Of a stretch of DNA of 64,000 nt, positions 34,655 through 42,635 are shown one piece after another. The notes beneath the pieces are model-generated. The model was not told the DNA's origin. It worked only from the letters and a program-made list of their open reading frames with translations, and did not search any database. How positions within the stretch are numbered: the first letter of the stretch is position 1; each line of letters begins with the position of its first letter. Position numbers and translations under genes: made by a program. The DNA is taken from NCBI RefSeq assembly GCF_025403485.1, contig NZ_CP099966.1, forward strand, positions 1,116,001-1,180,000, in the 5' to 3' direction. Source of the DNA: Chryseobacterium paludis. GTDB taxonomy: Bacteria > Bacteroidota > Bacteroidia > Flavobacteriales > Weeksellaceae.

Positions 34655-35611
34655 ATGATCAATCTTAAAATCGCAACCGCACAATTCGAAAACAAAAGCG
34701 GAGATAAAGAATATAATCTTTCAATAATAGAAAAGTTAAGCGGAGAAGCAGCTGCTAAAGGATCGCATATTATTGCTTTCCATGAATGTTCCATCACAGG
34801 CTACACCTTTGCCAGAAGGCTTAATAGAGAGGAAATGCTTGACATTGCTGAGTTGATTCCTGACGGTAAAAGCGTCCAAAAGTTACAGGAGATTGCTACT
34901 CAAAATAATATTACCATTTTAGCAGGTCTTTTTGAAAAAGATGAGCACGACAACCTGTTTAAAGCATACATATGTGTAGATAAAAATGGTTTGGTGGCTA
35001 AATATAGGAAGCTACATCCTTTTATAAACCCACACCTTACAGCAGGACAGGAATACTGTGTTTTTGAGATCTATGGATGGAAGTTTGGAATTCTGATCTG
35101 TTATGACAATAATATTATTGAAAATGTGAGAGCTACTAAACTTTTGGGAGCAGATGTTATTTTCATGCCCCATGTCACCATGTGTACGCCTTCTTCAAGA
35201 CCTGGAGCAGGATTTGTAGATCCAACACTTTGGGAGAACCGGGAAACTGACCCTACCTCTTTACGCCTTGAGTTTGATGGAATGAAAGGAAGAGACTGGC
35301 TGATGAAATGGCTGCCATCAAGAGCTTATGATAACGGGGCCTATATTGTTTTCTCCAATCCCATCGGAATGGATGATAATCAGTTAAAGAATGGCTGTTC
35401 AATGATCATCGATCCTTTTGGAGATATTCTTGCAGAATGTCATTCGTTTGAAGACTCTTTTGTAACAACTATTATCAATCCCGAAAAATTGACTCAAGCT
35501 GGAGGTTACCGTTATATCAAAGCAAGAAGACCCGAATTATACAGAGATATTATTGGTCAGGAGCATCAATCGGAACAAAAAGTGGTTTGGCTTACATCAG
35601 AAAATGAATAA
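34655..35611 (+). CDS. Carbon-nitrogen hydrolase (nitrilase superfamily)
   Basis: The 318-residue cytoplasmic enzyme carries the nitrilase triad: Glu in IIAFHECSITGY, Lys in KYRKLHPFINPHLTAG and nucleophile Cys in FGILICYDNNIIEN. It resembles amidase or N-carbamoyl-type members. The substrate is unknown. The longer TTG-initiated reading frame would begin upstream of the promoter box, so the ATG at 34655 (MINLKIATAQF) was taken. A strong terminator follows, so the gene seems monocistronic. Confidence 0.88.
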   Translation: MINLKIATAQFENKSGDKEYNLSIIEKLSGEAAAKGSHIIAFHECSITGYTFARRLNREEMLDIAELIPDGKSVQKLQEIATQNNITILAGLFEKDEHDNLFKAYICVDKNGLVAKYRKLHPFINPHLTAGQEYCVFEIYGWKFGILICYDNNIIENVRATKLLGADVIFMPHVTMCTPSSRPGAGFVDPTLWENRETDPTSLRLEFDGMKGRDWLMKWLPSRAYDNGAYIVFSNPIGMDDNQLKNGCSMIIDPFGDILAECHSFEDSFVTTIINPEKLTQAGGYRYIKARRPELYRDIIGQEHQSEQKVVWLTSENE

Positions 35612-35635
35612 TTAAAAATAAAGGTTTGGTTAATT

Positions 35636-35672
35636 AACAAAGGAGCACTTCCAATGTACTCCTTTGTTTTGT
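35636..35672 (+). terminator. Terminator of the carbon-nitrogen hydrolase gene
   Basis: AACAAAGGAG and CTCCTTTGTT form a 10-bp stem around a 13-base loop, followed by a T-rich run. Confidence 0.75.
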
Positions 35673-35733
35673 TTAATTAAGCTTTTATTAAAAGGTAACA
35701 GGATAAAAACAATTATAATTAAGGAAGGAATAG

Positions 35734-35741
35734 TAAATTTG
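35734..35741 (+). promoter_or_regulatory. Putative -7 box of the Crp-like gene
   Basis: TAAATTTG fits TAnnTTTG, 20 bases before the ATG at 35762. Confidence 0.45.
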
Positions 35742-35761
35742 TTATTATAAAATCCATATTT

Positions 35762-36370
35762 ATGAAAGAAAATCTTGTACAAGCTTCAGTAGAACCCTTA
35801 ATCGATTATTTTAATCGACATATTCCATTGAATGTGGAGGAGCGCGAGCTTGTTACAGAACTTTTCAAACCCAGATTATACCGAAAAAAGCAATATGTTC
35901 TTCAGGAAGGAGATGTTTGCAATCAGTTTAATTTTGTAGTCCGTGGGTGCTTACGTATTTATAAAATAGACGAAAAAGGAAATACCCATATTATCCAGTT
36001 TGCTCCCGAAAATTGGTGGATAAATGACATCCGAAGCTTTCACAAAAAGCAACCTTCAGAACTTAATATTGATGCTTTAGAAGATACTATGGTTTTGCAG
36101 ATCAGTCATGAAAATTTAATTACACTATACAAAACGGCACCAAAATTCGACCGGATATTCAGAGTTTTGCTTGAAAACAGTTTTGTTACTTTACAAAACA
36201 GATTGCTGCAAAATATAAGTTCTACAGCCGAAGAGCGGTATCTTTCTTTTATGCAAACCTATTCTCAGCTGTCTAATCGTTTGCCACAGACACAGATTGC
36301 TTCCTTTTTAGGAATTACTCCGGAATTCCTAAGCAGATTAAGAAACAGACTTGTTAAACCGAAATCTTAA
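35762..36370 (+). CDS. Crp/Fnr-family transcriptional regulator
   Basis: The 202-residue regulator has a cyclic-nucleotide-like domain (RKKQYVLQEGDVCNQFNFVVRGCLRIYKIDEKGNTHIIQFAPENWWINDI) and a C-terminal HTH (LPQTQIASFLGITPEFLSRLRNRL). It is the third Crp-like regulator in the window and closely resembles the bacillithiol-operon copy at 9749 in length and HTH. No Fnr cysteine cluster. It lies 91 bases before the oxidoreductase gene at 36462, its likely target. Confidence 0.88.
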   Translation: MKENLVQASVEPLIDYFNRHIPLNVEERELVTELFKPRLYRKKQYVLQEGDVCNQFNFVVRGCLRIYKIDEKGNTHIIQFAPENWWINDIRSFHKKQPSELNIDALEDTMVLQISHENLITLYKTAPKFDRIFRVLLENSFVTLQNRLLQNISSTAEERYLSFMQTYSQLSNRLPQTQIASFLGITPEFLSRLRNRLVKPKS

Positions 36371-36461
36371 ACCAGATCAATAGTATTTCTTAATTTAGTT
36401 TATTGGAAAAAGATCTTCTTTCAGCGGATATTTGTAGTATAAATTTTAAAAAGAAATCATT

Positions 36462-37106
36462 ATGACAACATCATCAAAAGTAGCTGTAATTGGCTTAGGA
36501 AATATCGGACAGGCTGTAGCCGGAAATATGGCAAAGTCTAATAATAAATTTATTGCTGCGGACAGAAATGTAGAAAAGGCAAAAGAACTTTCTGAAAAAT
36601 GGAACACTGAATCAAGTGATATTCCAACAGCCGTAAAAACTGCCGATATTATAGTTTTGGCCATTCCTTTTGGAACAATCGCTGGATTTATGAAAGAATA
36701 TGCTGCAGATTTAGAAGGTAAAATTATTGTAGATCCTTCAAATCCTATTGCTCCGGCTGAAAACGGTGGATTCAAAAAAATCATTGGAGAAAAAGAATCA
36801 GCAGGAGAAATTAATAAGAGCTTCTTACCCAAAGGCGCAAAACTAGTTAAAGCATTAGGAACTTTAGGAGCGGGAACTTTATCTGATGCGGCTTATCAAA
36901 CTCCCGATAGATCAGTCTTATTTTATGCAACCGACGATACAAGCATTGATGATCAGGTTGAAAAACTAATTCATGACAATGGTTTTGACGCTGTTAGAAT
37001 TGGAGGAATTGATCAATCGATTAGAATTGAAGTTTTTGGTGATCTTCATGAATTCGGAGCACTGGGAAAACCGGTAAATCTATCTGAAGCAAAACAAAAA
37101 GTATAA
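36462..37106 (+). CDS. NADPH-dependent F420 reductase-like oxidoreductase
   Basis: The 214-residue Rossmann protein begins with the nucleotide-binding motif VAVIGLGNIGQAVAGNMAKSNN, then IVLAIPFGTIAGFMKEYAADLEGKIIVDPSNPIAP, as in the F420_oxidored group (NADP oxidoreductase coenzyme F420-dependent). In Bacteroidota these proteins probably use NADP with another partner, since F420 is not expected. Catalytic substrate unknown. Follows the Crp-like gene. Confidence 0.82.
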   Translation: MTTSSKVAVIGLGNIGQAVAGNMAKSNNKFIAADRNVEKAKELSEKWNTESSDIPTAVKTADIIVLAIPFGTIAGFMKEYAADLEGKIIVDPSNPIAPAENGGFKKIIGEKESAGEINKSFLPKGAKLVKALGTLGAGTLSDAAYQTPDRSVLFYATDDTSIDDQVEKLIHDNGFDAVRIGGIDQSIRIEVFGDLHEFGALGKPVNLSEAKQKV

Positions 37107-37132
37107 AATACAGAGTTCAGTTATTCTGATAG

Positions 37133-37169
37133 AAATCGAAAGAGTTTTTAGGCTCTTTCGATTTTTTTT
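37133..37169 (+). terminator. Terminator of the F420 reductase-like gene
   Basis: AAATCGAAAGAG and CTCTTTCGATTT pair perfectly over 12 bases around an eight-base loop, with a T run directly behind. It abuts the convergent rhodanese stop. Confidence 0.85.
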
Positions 37170-37527
37170 ATTCTTTCTTTAAGCTTTTCTCCAGATCACT
37201 CCATGCACCTCCATTATATATTTTTGTAAAACCTTTTTCTTTTAAAATGCTTTCAGCTTTTACACTTCTAAGACCATGTGAACAGACTGTGATATATGCT
37301 TTTTCCCTATCTAATTCAATATATCTTTCCCTGATCGTTCCCAGAGAAATATTAACAGAACCTTCAATATGTCCTGTTTCATATTCTTTTTCCGTTCTTA
37401 CATCAAGAATAATTGCCCCTTTTTTTACTAGTTGGGGTAATCCGTTATCCAATGTTTGGTATCGGTAAACGCGATAGCTTACATAGATAACAAGGAGAAT
37501 TCCCCAGAAAATCAATAAGCTTTTCAT
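37168..37527 (-). CDS. Membrane-tethered rhodanese-like protein
   Basis: The 119-residue protein has an N-terminal hydrophobic anchor (residues 2-17) and one rhodanese domain (KKGAIILDVRTEKEYETGHIEGSVNISLGTI) with the active cysteine in ITVCSHGLRSVKAE. Rhodaneses carry sulfane sulfur, and the loop CSHGLRS is a usual length for single-domain members. It is last in a TetR-controlled operon of small membrane proteins and overlaps the DUF3817 gene by four bases. Confidence 0.86.
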   Translation of the reverse strand: MKSLLIFWGILLVIYVSYRVYRYQTLDNGLPQLVKKGAIILDVRTEKEYETGHIEGSVNISLGTIRERYIELDREKAYITVCSHGLRSVKAESILKEKGFTKIYNGGAWSDLEKSLKKE

Positions 37528-37826
37528 AACTTACTTAATATTTTCTTGTCGATATAAAAGGTTCCAAAGGGAATAAAACATGCAAGTAAAACTTTCCATG
37601 TGGTTTCTTTAAACTTCCAATGCTGTTCAACACCGACACTTAGGGTATTGAAAAGAAATAAAAGAAACAATGTCCCATGGATAGGTCCCATTATCCTTAC
37701 AAAAGTGGGATTTCCCATCCAATGTTTCAATGGGACAGCGATGAACACTAACGTTAATAATGAAATTCCTTCCAGGATAGCGAGAATTCGGAGACGTCCG
37801 ATTTTAGTTTTAAATAAATCTGTCAT
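37524..37826 (-). CDS. DUF3817-family small membrane protein
   Basis: The 100-residue protein matches DUF3817: RLRILAILEGISLLTLVFIAVPLKHWMGNPTFVRIMGPIHGTLFLLFLFNTLSVG, with about three TM helices. MTDLFKTKIGRLR at 37826 was taken rather than an in-frame start 29 codons upstream that would overlap the previous gene. Function unknown. It lies two bases after the previous gene and overlaps the rhodanese gene. Confidence 0.83.
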   Translation of the reverse strand: MTDLFKTKIGRLRILAILEGISLLTLVFIAVPLKHWMGNPTFVRIMGPIHGTLFLLFLFNTLSVGVEQHWKFKETTWKVLLACFIPFGTFYIDKKILSKL

Positions 37827-37828
37827 AA

Positions 37829-38287
37829 TTATCTGAAATAAGGTCTGTTTGCAAGAGGTGAGAAGGGCCAGGGAATGGCGATAAAAATGATAAGCAACCC
37901 GATACCAAACCATATAAGCATCGTTTTAAACTTGTCCTTATCTGTTTGTTTACGTTTTGCTAAAGATGATCCTACTGTTATAAGTACAATGGAAATGAGC
38001 ATCAGGAAAATGTGGATCAGTCCAAAAAATAACAGATCAAAACTTTCTTTTGCTGTCGCAAAGTTTTTCCAGAAATAGGAAACAATTGGACTTTGGGAGT
38101 AGAGTGTAATTCCTAAAACGAGCTGAATATGCGCAATAGTAGCTGTCCAATGTCTTAATGAATCATCACTTTTAGAAAACTCTTTGTCCGAAGAGTATCC
38201 TTTATAAGCTCTGAATATGGTGTAAATAAGACTTAGTAAAACCAACCATCGGAAGATGGAGTGGAGGAAAGTAAGCGTTTGGTACAT
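37829..38287 (-). CDS. Small cytochrome-b-like membrane protein
   Basis: The 152-residue protein has four TM helices with histidines in TM1 (LHSIFRWLV), after the first helix (LRHWTATIAHIQLVLG) and in TM3 (LIHIFLMLIS). It resembles the small membrane proteins of Bacteroidota sometimes called cytochrome B. Heme binding is possible but unproven. It is the first gene of the operon whose promoter overlaps the TetR palindrome. Confidence 0.75.
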   Translation of the reverse strand: MYQTLTFLHSIFRWLVLLSLIYTIFRAYKGYSSDKEFSKSDDSLRHWTATIAHIQLVLGITLYSQSPIVSYFWKNFATAKESFDLLFFGLIHIFLMLISIVLITVGSSLAKRKQTDKDKFKTMLIWFGIGLLIIFIAIPWPFSPLANRPYFR

Positions 38288-38308
38288 AGATCATTTTTAA
38301 TACGCAGA

Positions 38309-38316
38309 CAAAGATA
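38309..38316 (-). promoter_or_regulatory. Putative -7 box of the rhodanese operon
   Basis: On the minus strand the site reads TATCTTTG (TAnnTTTG), just downstream of the palindrome and about 21 bases before the first start codon. Confidence 0.55.
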
Positions 38317-38317
38317 T

Positions 38318-38349
38318 AACAAAAACATACTAATTAGTATGTTTTTGTT
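38318..38349. promoter_or_regulatory. Perfect 32-bp palindrome, candidate TetR operator
   Basis: The sequence is a perfect palindrome with core ATACTAATTAGTAT (38327-38340) and AACAAAAAC arms. It covers the -33 region of the promoter at 38309 and ends eight bases before the tetR stop. A second, similar core (ATACTGGTTGGTAT) lies at the other end of tetR. Confidence 0.65.
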
Positions 38350-38357
38350 GAAAAAAA

Positions 38358-38948
38358 TTATTGCATTGTGCTAAAATAAGCCTTAAGTTGCTTTAAATAA
38401 GTTACATAGACTGATTTGTTATTCTCCAGTTTTCCTAAATTTCTGACTCCCCAATACCCTGACATTACGAAAACAGCAATTCCTTTAGAATCCACATTTT
38501 TGTTCACCTTTCCGGTTTCTTTTGCATGATCAATGGATTTAATCATAGCTTCTTCCCATTGCTTTGAAAGATCATTCAATGCTTTTGTAAACTCAATATT
38601 CCATGGAGCCATTTCCTGAGTGAGATTAGCTGTAGGACAACCATATTGGACCTTCAAAAATTCATTTTCCATCAGCATAAAATTCATTAACTGATAAATA
38701 GTATCCAACGGATTATCGGTATTTTGAAATGGATCTATAAAAGTTTTCTTAAATGAAGATCTCATTAACTCATTAATGATAGCGAGCCCCATTTCATCTT
38801 TTGTTTTAAAATGATAATAAAAAGCACCTTTTGTTACCTGAGTAGTGGCAATGATTTCATCTACACTTGTCGTCTGATATCCATGAGAATAAATGAGCTC
38901 AAACGCCTTTTGCAGAATATTCAGTCGGGTAGCTTCAGATTTTTTCAT
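38358..38948 (-). CDS. TetR/AcrR-family repressor
   Basis: This 196-residue repressor has an N-terminal HTH (TRLNILQKAFELIYSHGYQTTSVDEIIATTQVTKGAFYYHFKTKDEMG) and a ligand-binding C-terminal domain with a TetR_C-like part (VQYGCPTANLTQEMAPWNIEFTKALNDLSKQWEEAM). Candidate operators sit just upstream of its start and downstream of its stop, so it likely controls itself and the rhodanese operon. The divergent MFS gene may also be controlled through the upstream operator. Confidence 0.9.
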   Translation of the reverse strand: MKKSEATRLNILQKAFELIYSHGYQTTSVDEIIATTQVTKGAFYYHFKTKDEMGLAIINELMRSSFKKTFIDPFQNTDNPLDTIYQLMNFMLMENEFLKVQYGCPTANLTQEMAPWNIEFTKALNDLSKQWEEAMIKSIDHAKETGKVNKNVDSKGIAVFVMSGYWGVRNLGKLENNKSVYVTYLKQLKAYFSTMQ

Positions 38949-38952
38949 TTAG

Positions 38953-38966
38953 ATACTGGTTGGTAT
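38953..38966. promoter_or_regulatory. Second candidate TetR operator
   Basis: ATACTGGTTGGTAT matches the core of the palindrome at 38327 in 11 of 14 bases and lies five bases upstream of the tetR ATG. It could mediate autorepression. Confidence 0.5.
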
Positions 38967-39145
38967 TTTCTACAAATAAACAATTTTTTTTAATCATTTC
39001 AAATTCAATTCACAGATAAAGCAGTAGTAGGCTTATTTTTTATCTATTATTTTTCTGATAATAAACTACTATTTAAGTTATTTTTATAATACATTAATTC
39101 GTCGGAAATTTGTCCTGTTAAAATAACAGTGAAAAACATAATACA

Positions 39146-40375
39146 ATGAACTATCAAAATGAAATTTCAGTTTCTGATAAAACAGGAAACAAAAAGATAA
39201 GAAAAGGACTTCCTACTGCATTATGGGCATTAACGATCAGCGCATTCGGTATTGGAACTACAGAATTTGTTATTGTAGGGCTTTTACCTACCGTAGCCGG
39301 AGATCTTGGAATATCCATACCATCAGCAGGATTACTGGTAAGCTTGTATGCAATAGGAGTTGCTATCGGAGCACCTGTATTAACAGCATTAACAGGAAAG
39401 GTACCTCGCAAAACACTTTTAGTTTCAATCATGCTATTGTTTGTAATCGGAAACGGATTAGCTTCTATAGCACCAGGATTTGTCACTTTAATTTTAGCCA
39501 GAATCTTAACAGGTTTTGCACATGGCGTTTACTTTTCCATTGGATCTACCATTGCTGCATCTTTGGTTCCTGAAGAAAAAAGAGCGACGGCAATTTCCAT
39601 TATGTTCGCGGGATTAACGTTGGCTATTGTAACCGGGGTTCCGCTGGGAACATTTATAGGGCAGCATTTTGGATGGAGAGCAACCTTTATTGGAGTGGCT
39701 ATTCTGGGAATTATTGGTTTAATAGCCAGTATGATCCTTGTTCCTGGTCATTTACAAAACGGAAAGACAGCATCTCTCCAACAACAGCTAAAAGTATTGA
39801 CGAATAAACGTTTGATTTTTGCTTTTCTAATGACCGCAATGGGATATGGAGGAACGTTCGTAGTCTTCACCTATTTGTCTCCAATCCTACAGGAAATTAC
39901 AGGATTGAAAGAATCTTTAGTTACACTTATCCTGCTGATCTACGGTATTGCTATCGCGCTAGGAAATCTTATCGGGGGAAGATTAGCCAATAAAAATCCT
40001 TTGAAAGCTTTATTATGGATGTTTATTGCTCAAGGTATCGTACTTTTCTTATTTTACTTTACAGTACACAGCCCAATACTAAGTATTATAACATTATTTT
40101 TCCTTGGAGCATTATCCTTTGCTACTGTTCCGGGATTACAACTTTTGGTCGTTCAGATAGCAGAAAAGGAATTACCGGGAACAGAAGATGTTGCATCAGG
40201 AATTAATATTGCCGCTTTTAATATAGGAATTGCTATTGGTTCTTATTCCGGAGGACTTATCGTAACATCATCTTTAGGAATAGGTAGTACACCCTGGATA
40301 GGAGCCTTATTCCTTGTGATTACAGTATTTATTACATTGTATAGTATCAAGCTTGGTAAGAAGCTTTTGAGATAG
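39146..40375 (+). CDS. MFS transporter (AraJ-like, 12 TM)
   Basis: The 409-residue inner-membrane protein has 12 predicted helices and the AraJ-like N-terminus (LWALTISAFGIGTTEFVIVGLLPTVAGDLGISIPSAGLLVSLYAIGVAIGAPVLTALTGKVPRKTLL). These transporters export sugars, drugs or arabinose-like compounds. The divergent tetR 197 bases away makes drug or metabolite export plausible. Specificity cannot be read from the sequence. Confidence 0.9.
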   Translation: MNYQNEISVSDKTGNKKIRKGLPTALWALTISAFGIGTTEFVIVGLLPTVAGDLGISIPSAGLLVSLYAIGVAIGAPVLTALTGKVPRKTLLVSIMLLFVIGNGLASIAPGFVTLILARILTGFAHGVYFSIGSTIAASLVPEEKRATAISIMFAGLTLAIVTGVPLGTFIGQHFGWRATFIGVAILGIIGLIASMILVPGHLQNGKTASLQQQLKVLTNKRLIFAFLMTAMGYGGTFVVFTYLSPILQEITGLKESLVTLILLIYGIAIALGNLIGGRLANKNPLKALLWMFIAQGIVLFLFYFTVHSPILSIITLFFLGALSFATVPGLQLLVVQIAEKELPGTEDVASGINIAAFNIGIAIGSYSGGLIVTSSLGIGSTPWIGALFLVITVFITLYSIKLGKKLLR

Positions 40376-40399
40376 TTATTACCATATTTTACAATTAAG

Positions 40400-40428
40400 G
40401 CTGTTCAACGATTTGTTCAGCTTTTTTT
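40400..40428 (+). terminator. Weak terminator after the MFS gene
   Basis: GCTG and CAGC pair with an inner CAA/TTG, separated by mismatches, and are followed by seven T residues. Confidence 0.4.
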
Positions 40429-40463
40429 ATGCCCTTTTTGATGAATACATCCTGTTATTATAA

Positions 40464-40471
40464 TATATTTG
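40464..40471 (+). promoter_or_regulatory. Putative -7 box of the nucleosidase gene
   Basis: TATATTTG matches TAnnTTTG, 27 bases before the ATG at 40499. An in-frame TTG falls inside this box, so translation from it is unlikely. Confidence 0.5.
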
Positions 40472-40498
40472 CAACCGTTATTTCTAAATTATTCACTC

Positions 40499-41080
40499 AT
40501 GATAACAATCAATACTGAACATACATATTCCATTTCTGATATCCTTTTTGTTTTTGCTCTGGAATCTGAAGCAGCTGATCTTTTTGATGACACTCACAAA
40601 CTGATCACAGGAATAGGAAAGGTAAATGCAGCTTCGACACTTACAAAAGAAATCTATTTAAGGAAACCCAAGCTAATCGTTAATCTGGGTTCTGCGGGAA
40701 GTAAGACTTTTAGTAAGGGAAATGTCGTTTGTTGTACGAAATTTATTCAACGTGATATGGATGTAAGAGGACTTGGTTTTAAAAAATACGAAACTCCATT
40801 ATCAGGAATTCCACCAGTGTTGGAATATGGATTGAAAATGGATAACGTAAAAGAAGGAACATGTGGAAGTGGAGACAGTTTTGAAATGGATCATGTAGAA
40901 ATTGATTATAACATCGTGGATATGGAAGCTTATCCTTTAGCTCTTATTGCTATGAAAGAAGAAATTCCGTTTTTATGCCTGAAGTACATTTCCGATGATG
41001 CAGGAAGTGACGCTGCGGATGATTGGGCTGTACAGGTACATCTTGCTGCTGAAGCATTTAAGAAACTCTTATTTAAATAA
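40499..41080 (+). CDS. Nucleoside phosphorylase-like protein (MTA/SAH nucleosidase type)
   Basis: The 193-residue protein follows the PNP/UDP phosphorylase fold: ILFVFALESEAADL, LITGIGKVNAASTL, IVNLGSAGSKTFSKGNVV, the substrate-binding VDMEAYPLALIA and KYISDDAG (catalytic Asp). MTA/SAH nucleosidases hydrolyse methylthioadenosine. Length is slightly short for MtnN (about 230). MITINTEH at 40499 was chosen over the TTG-initiated longer frame. A strong terminator follows. Confidence 0.83.
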   Translation: MITINTEHTYSISDILFVFALESEAADLFDDTHKLITGIGKVNAASTLTKEIYLRKPKLIVNLGSAGSKTFSKGNVVCCTKFIQRDMDVRGLGFKKYETPLSGIPPVLEYGLKMDNVKEGTCGSGDSFEMDHVEIDYNIVDMEAYPLALIAMKEEIPFLCLKYISDDAGSDAADDWAVQVHLAAEAFKKLLFK

Positions 41081-41175
41081 TTAAATATATTTCAAGAATT
41101 AACCCTTTAATTTTGAAACTTTGATAGACTTTAATAGCTGAAAATTATTTAATTTTACAGTATAAATAAACATTT

Positions 41176-41208
41176 ACCACCAGATCATATCCGATCTGGT
41201 GGTCTTTA
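41176..41208 (+). terminator. Strong terminator of the nucleosidase gene
   Basis: ACCACCAGATC and GATCTGGTGGT form a perfect 11-bp stem around a six-base loop, then CTTTATTT. Confidence 0.8.
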
Positions 41209-41261
41209 TTTAAATCTGCTATTTAATATTGATAAGATAGTAATCAAATTCAGCAAAGTAA

Positions 41262-42155
41262 ATGAGATCAAAAAGAAGTGCATCGGTCAGAATTCCAATG
41301 GGAGAGATTGAGATTTATGTTTTATCAGATGGATATTTTGGAATCGGAGATCCACAGCCAATTCTAGCTCCTGAAATAGAAAAAGAAAAGGTACAGAATG
41401 CATTGAAAACTCTCCACTTATCCGAATCTGATTATGAAATGCCTATCACGACACTTCTGATCAAAAAGGGAAATCAGTACATTCTTGTTGATACAGGAGA
41501 AGGTTATCATGATCCTGTTAATGCGGGATGGCTTCAGAACAGTATTTTAGAAATAGGAATTTCACCTGAAGAGATTACAGATATCCTAATCACCCATGCT
41601 CACCGGGATCATATTGGCGGAATTCTTTCAAAAGAAGGTAGAAGAATATATCCCAATGCAAAATATTATATTTCTGCTCCGGAATATAGCTTCTGGAATA
41701 ATGATGAAAAAGACTTTTCCAAGAGTAAAATGTCTTCTTACCCAACAGGAAAACTACAGACAGAAATACTTAGGGCCATTAAAAATGATCTAGAAATCTT
41801 TGACCCCGGCGATATCCTTTTTTCATGTTTAAAAACAGAATTTGCACCAGGACATACACCGGGGCATATTATCTTTCATGTATTTTCAGAAAATCAATCG
41901 ATTACCCATCTCGTAGATATTGTTCATTCCCCTTTATTGATCAATCATCCCGACTGGGGTACGCAGTGGGATATCAATTTTGAAGAAGGTGTTGCAACAA
42001 GAAAAAAGATTTTTGACAACTGCTATAATGATAAAAGACTGGTAACAACCTGCCATCTTCCATGGCCGGGAATCGGATATATCGGCAAAACAGAAGATGG
42101 CTGGCTGTGGATTCCTAAAGCACAATCCGATCCTTATATAATAAAGATCGATTAA
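41262..42155 (+). CDS. MBL-fold metallo-hydrolase
   Basis: The 297-residue metallo-beta-lactamase-fold enzyme has the metal motif ILITHAHRDHIGG (HxHxDH), a downstream histidine in FAPGHTPGHIIFH and the aspartate in HLVDIVHSP. It has no signal peptide. The family includes lactonases and glyoxalases, and the N-acyl-homoserine-lactonase group has a similar layout, but specificity cannot be assigned. Convergent with the PPC gene, whose stop is 22 bases away. Confidence 0.85.
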   Translation: MRSKRSASVRIPMGEIEIYVLSDGYFGIGDPQPILAPEIEKEKVQNALKTLHLSESDYEMPITTLLIKKGNQYILVDTGEGYHDPVNAGWLQNSILEIGISPEEITDILITHAHRDHIGGILSKEGRRIYPNAKYYISAPEYSFWNNDEKDFSKSKMSSYPTGKLQTEILRAIKNDLEIFDPGDILFSCLKTEFAPGHTPGHIIFHVFSENQSITHLVDIVHSPLLINHPDWGTQWDINFEEGVATRKKIFDNCYNDKRLVTTCHLPWPGIGYIGKTEDGWLWIPKAQSDPYIIKID

Positions 42156-42176
42156 AGATTATGGTAATGGGGATTA

Positions 42177-42635
42177 TTAATTGAAACTCCAAGAACTTGT
42201 CTTGCCAAGGTTTAAACATTTCTCCGTGAACATTTCAGTATTATTAATGGAATAAAAAAGGAATTCTGTACATCCATACACTTTAGCATCCATTAACTGA
42301 CCTGATAAAGTGGTTTCATTTTTCCATTCCATAGTAGCATTTAAAAATAATACAGGTTTTCCTTCACTTTCTGAAATACAACCCGAAATATCCTGAACAT
42401 CTATTGGATTATTAAGATGGGTGTATAAATATTGTTTTACAGTGGGGTCTAAAAAGCGAAGCGTCATTTCTTTTACAATACCAACTCCCGAAATATTTCC
42501 GGATTTAATTTTCTCATACGCTATAAAATCATTTAAAGCTTCTGTGATATTGGCCTTATCCTGAAGCTTTACTATATAGCAATCTTCTATTTTGTGAGCC
42601 GTCCATAGGTTACCCGTAACGATTTGTGAATTCAT
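42177..42635 (-). CDS. PPC/DUF296 domain protein lacking conserved histidines
   Basis: The 152-residue protein matches PPC (DUF296): NITEALNDFIAYEKIKSGNISGVGIVKEMTLRFLDPTVKQYLYT. In its paralogue at 56082 the core HLHITLGRQD and AGHLLDAKI carries three histidines; here the same columns read FLNATMEWKN and SGQLMDAKV (F, N, Q). Those histidines are conserved widely in the family and probably bind a metal, so this copy may have lost metal binding. Paralogue position and lone context give no further role. Confidence 0.82.
   Translation of the reverse strand: MNSQIVTGNLWTAHKIEDCYIVKLQDKANITEALNDFIAYEKIKSGNISGVGIVKEMTLRFLDPTVKQYLYTHLNNPIDVQDISGCISESEGKPVLFLNATMEWKNETTLSGQLMDAKVYGCTEFLFYSINNTEMFTEKCLNLGKTSSWSFN

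Noticed and set aside
38318..38349. The 32-bp palindrome as a tetR terminator
   Set aside because: The stem is mostly A:T, has no separate T run, and its core is repeated in front of tetR, which fits an operator better. A double role is not excluded.
40469..40498. Upstream TTG start for the nucleosidase gene
   Set aside because: The TTG sits inside the -7 box TATATTTG. The ATG at 40499 gives the normal N-terminus.
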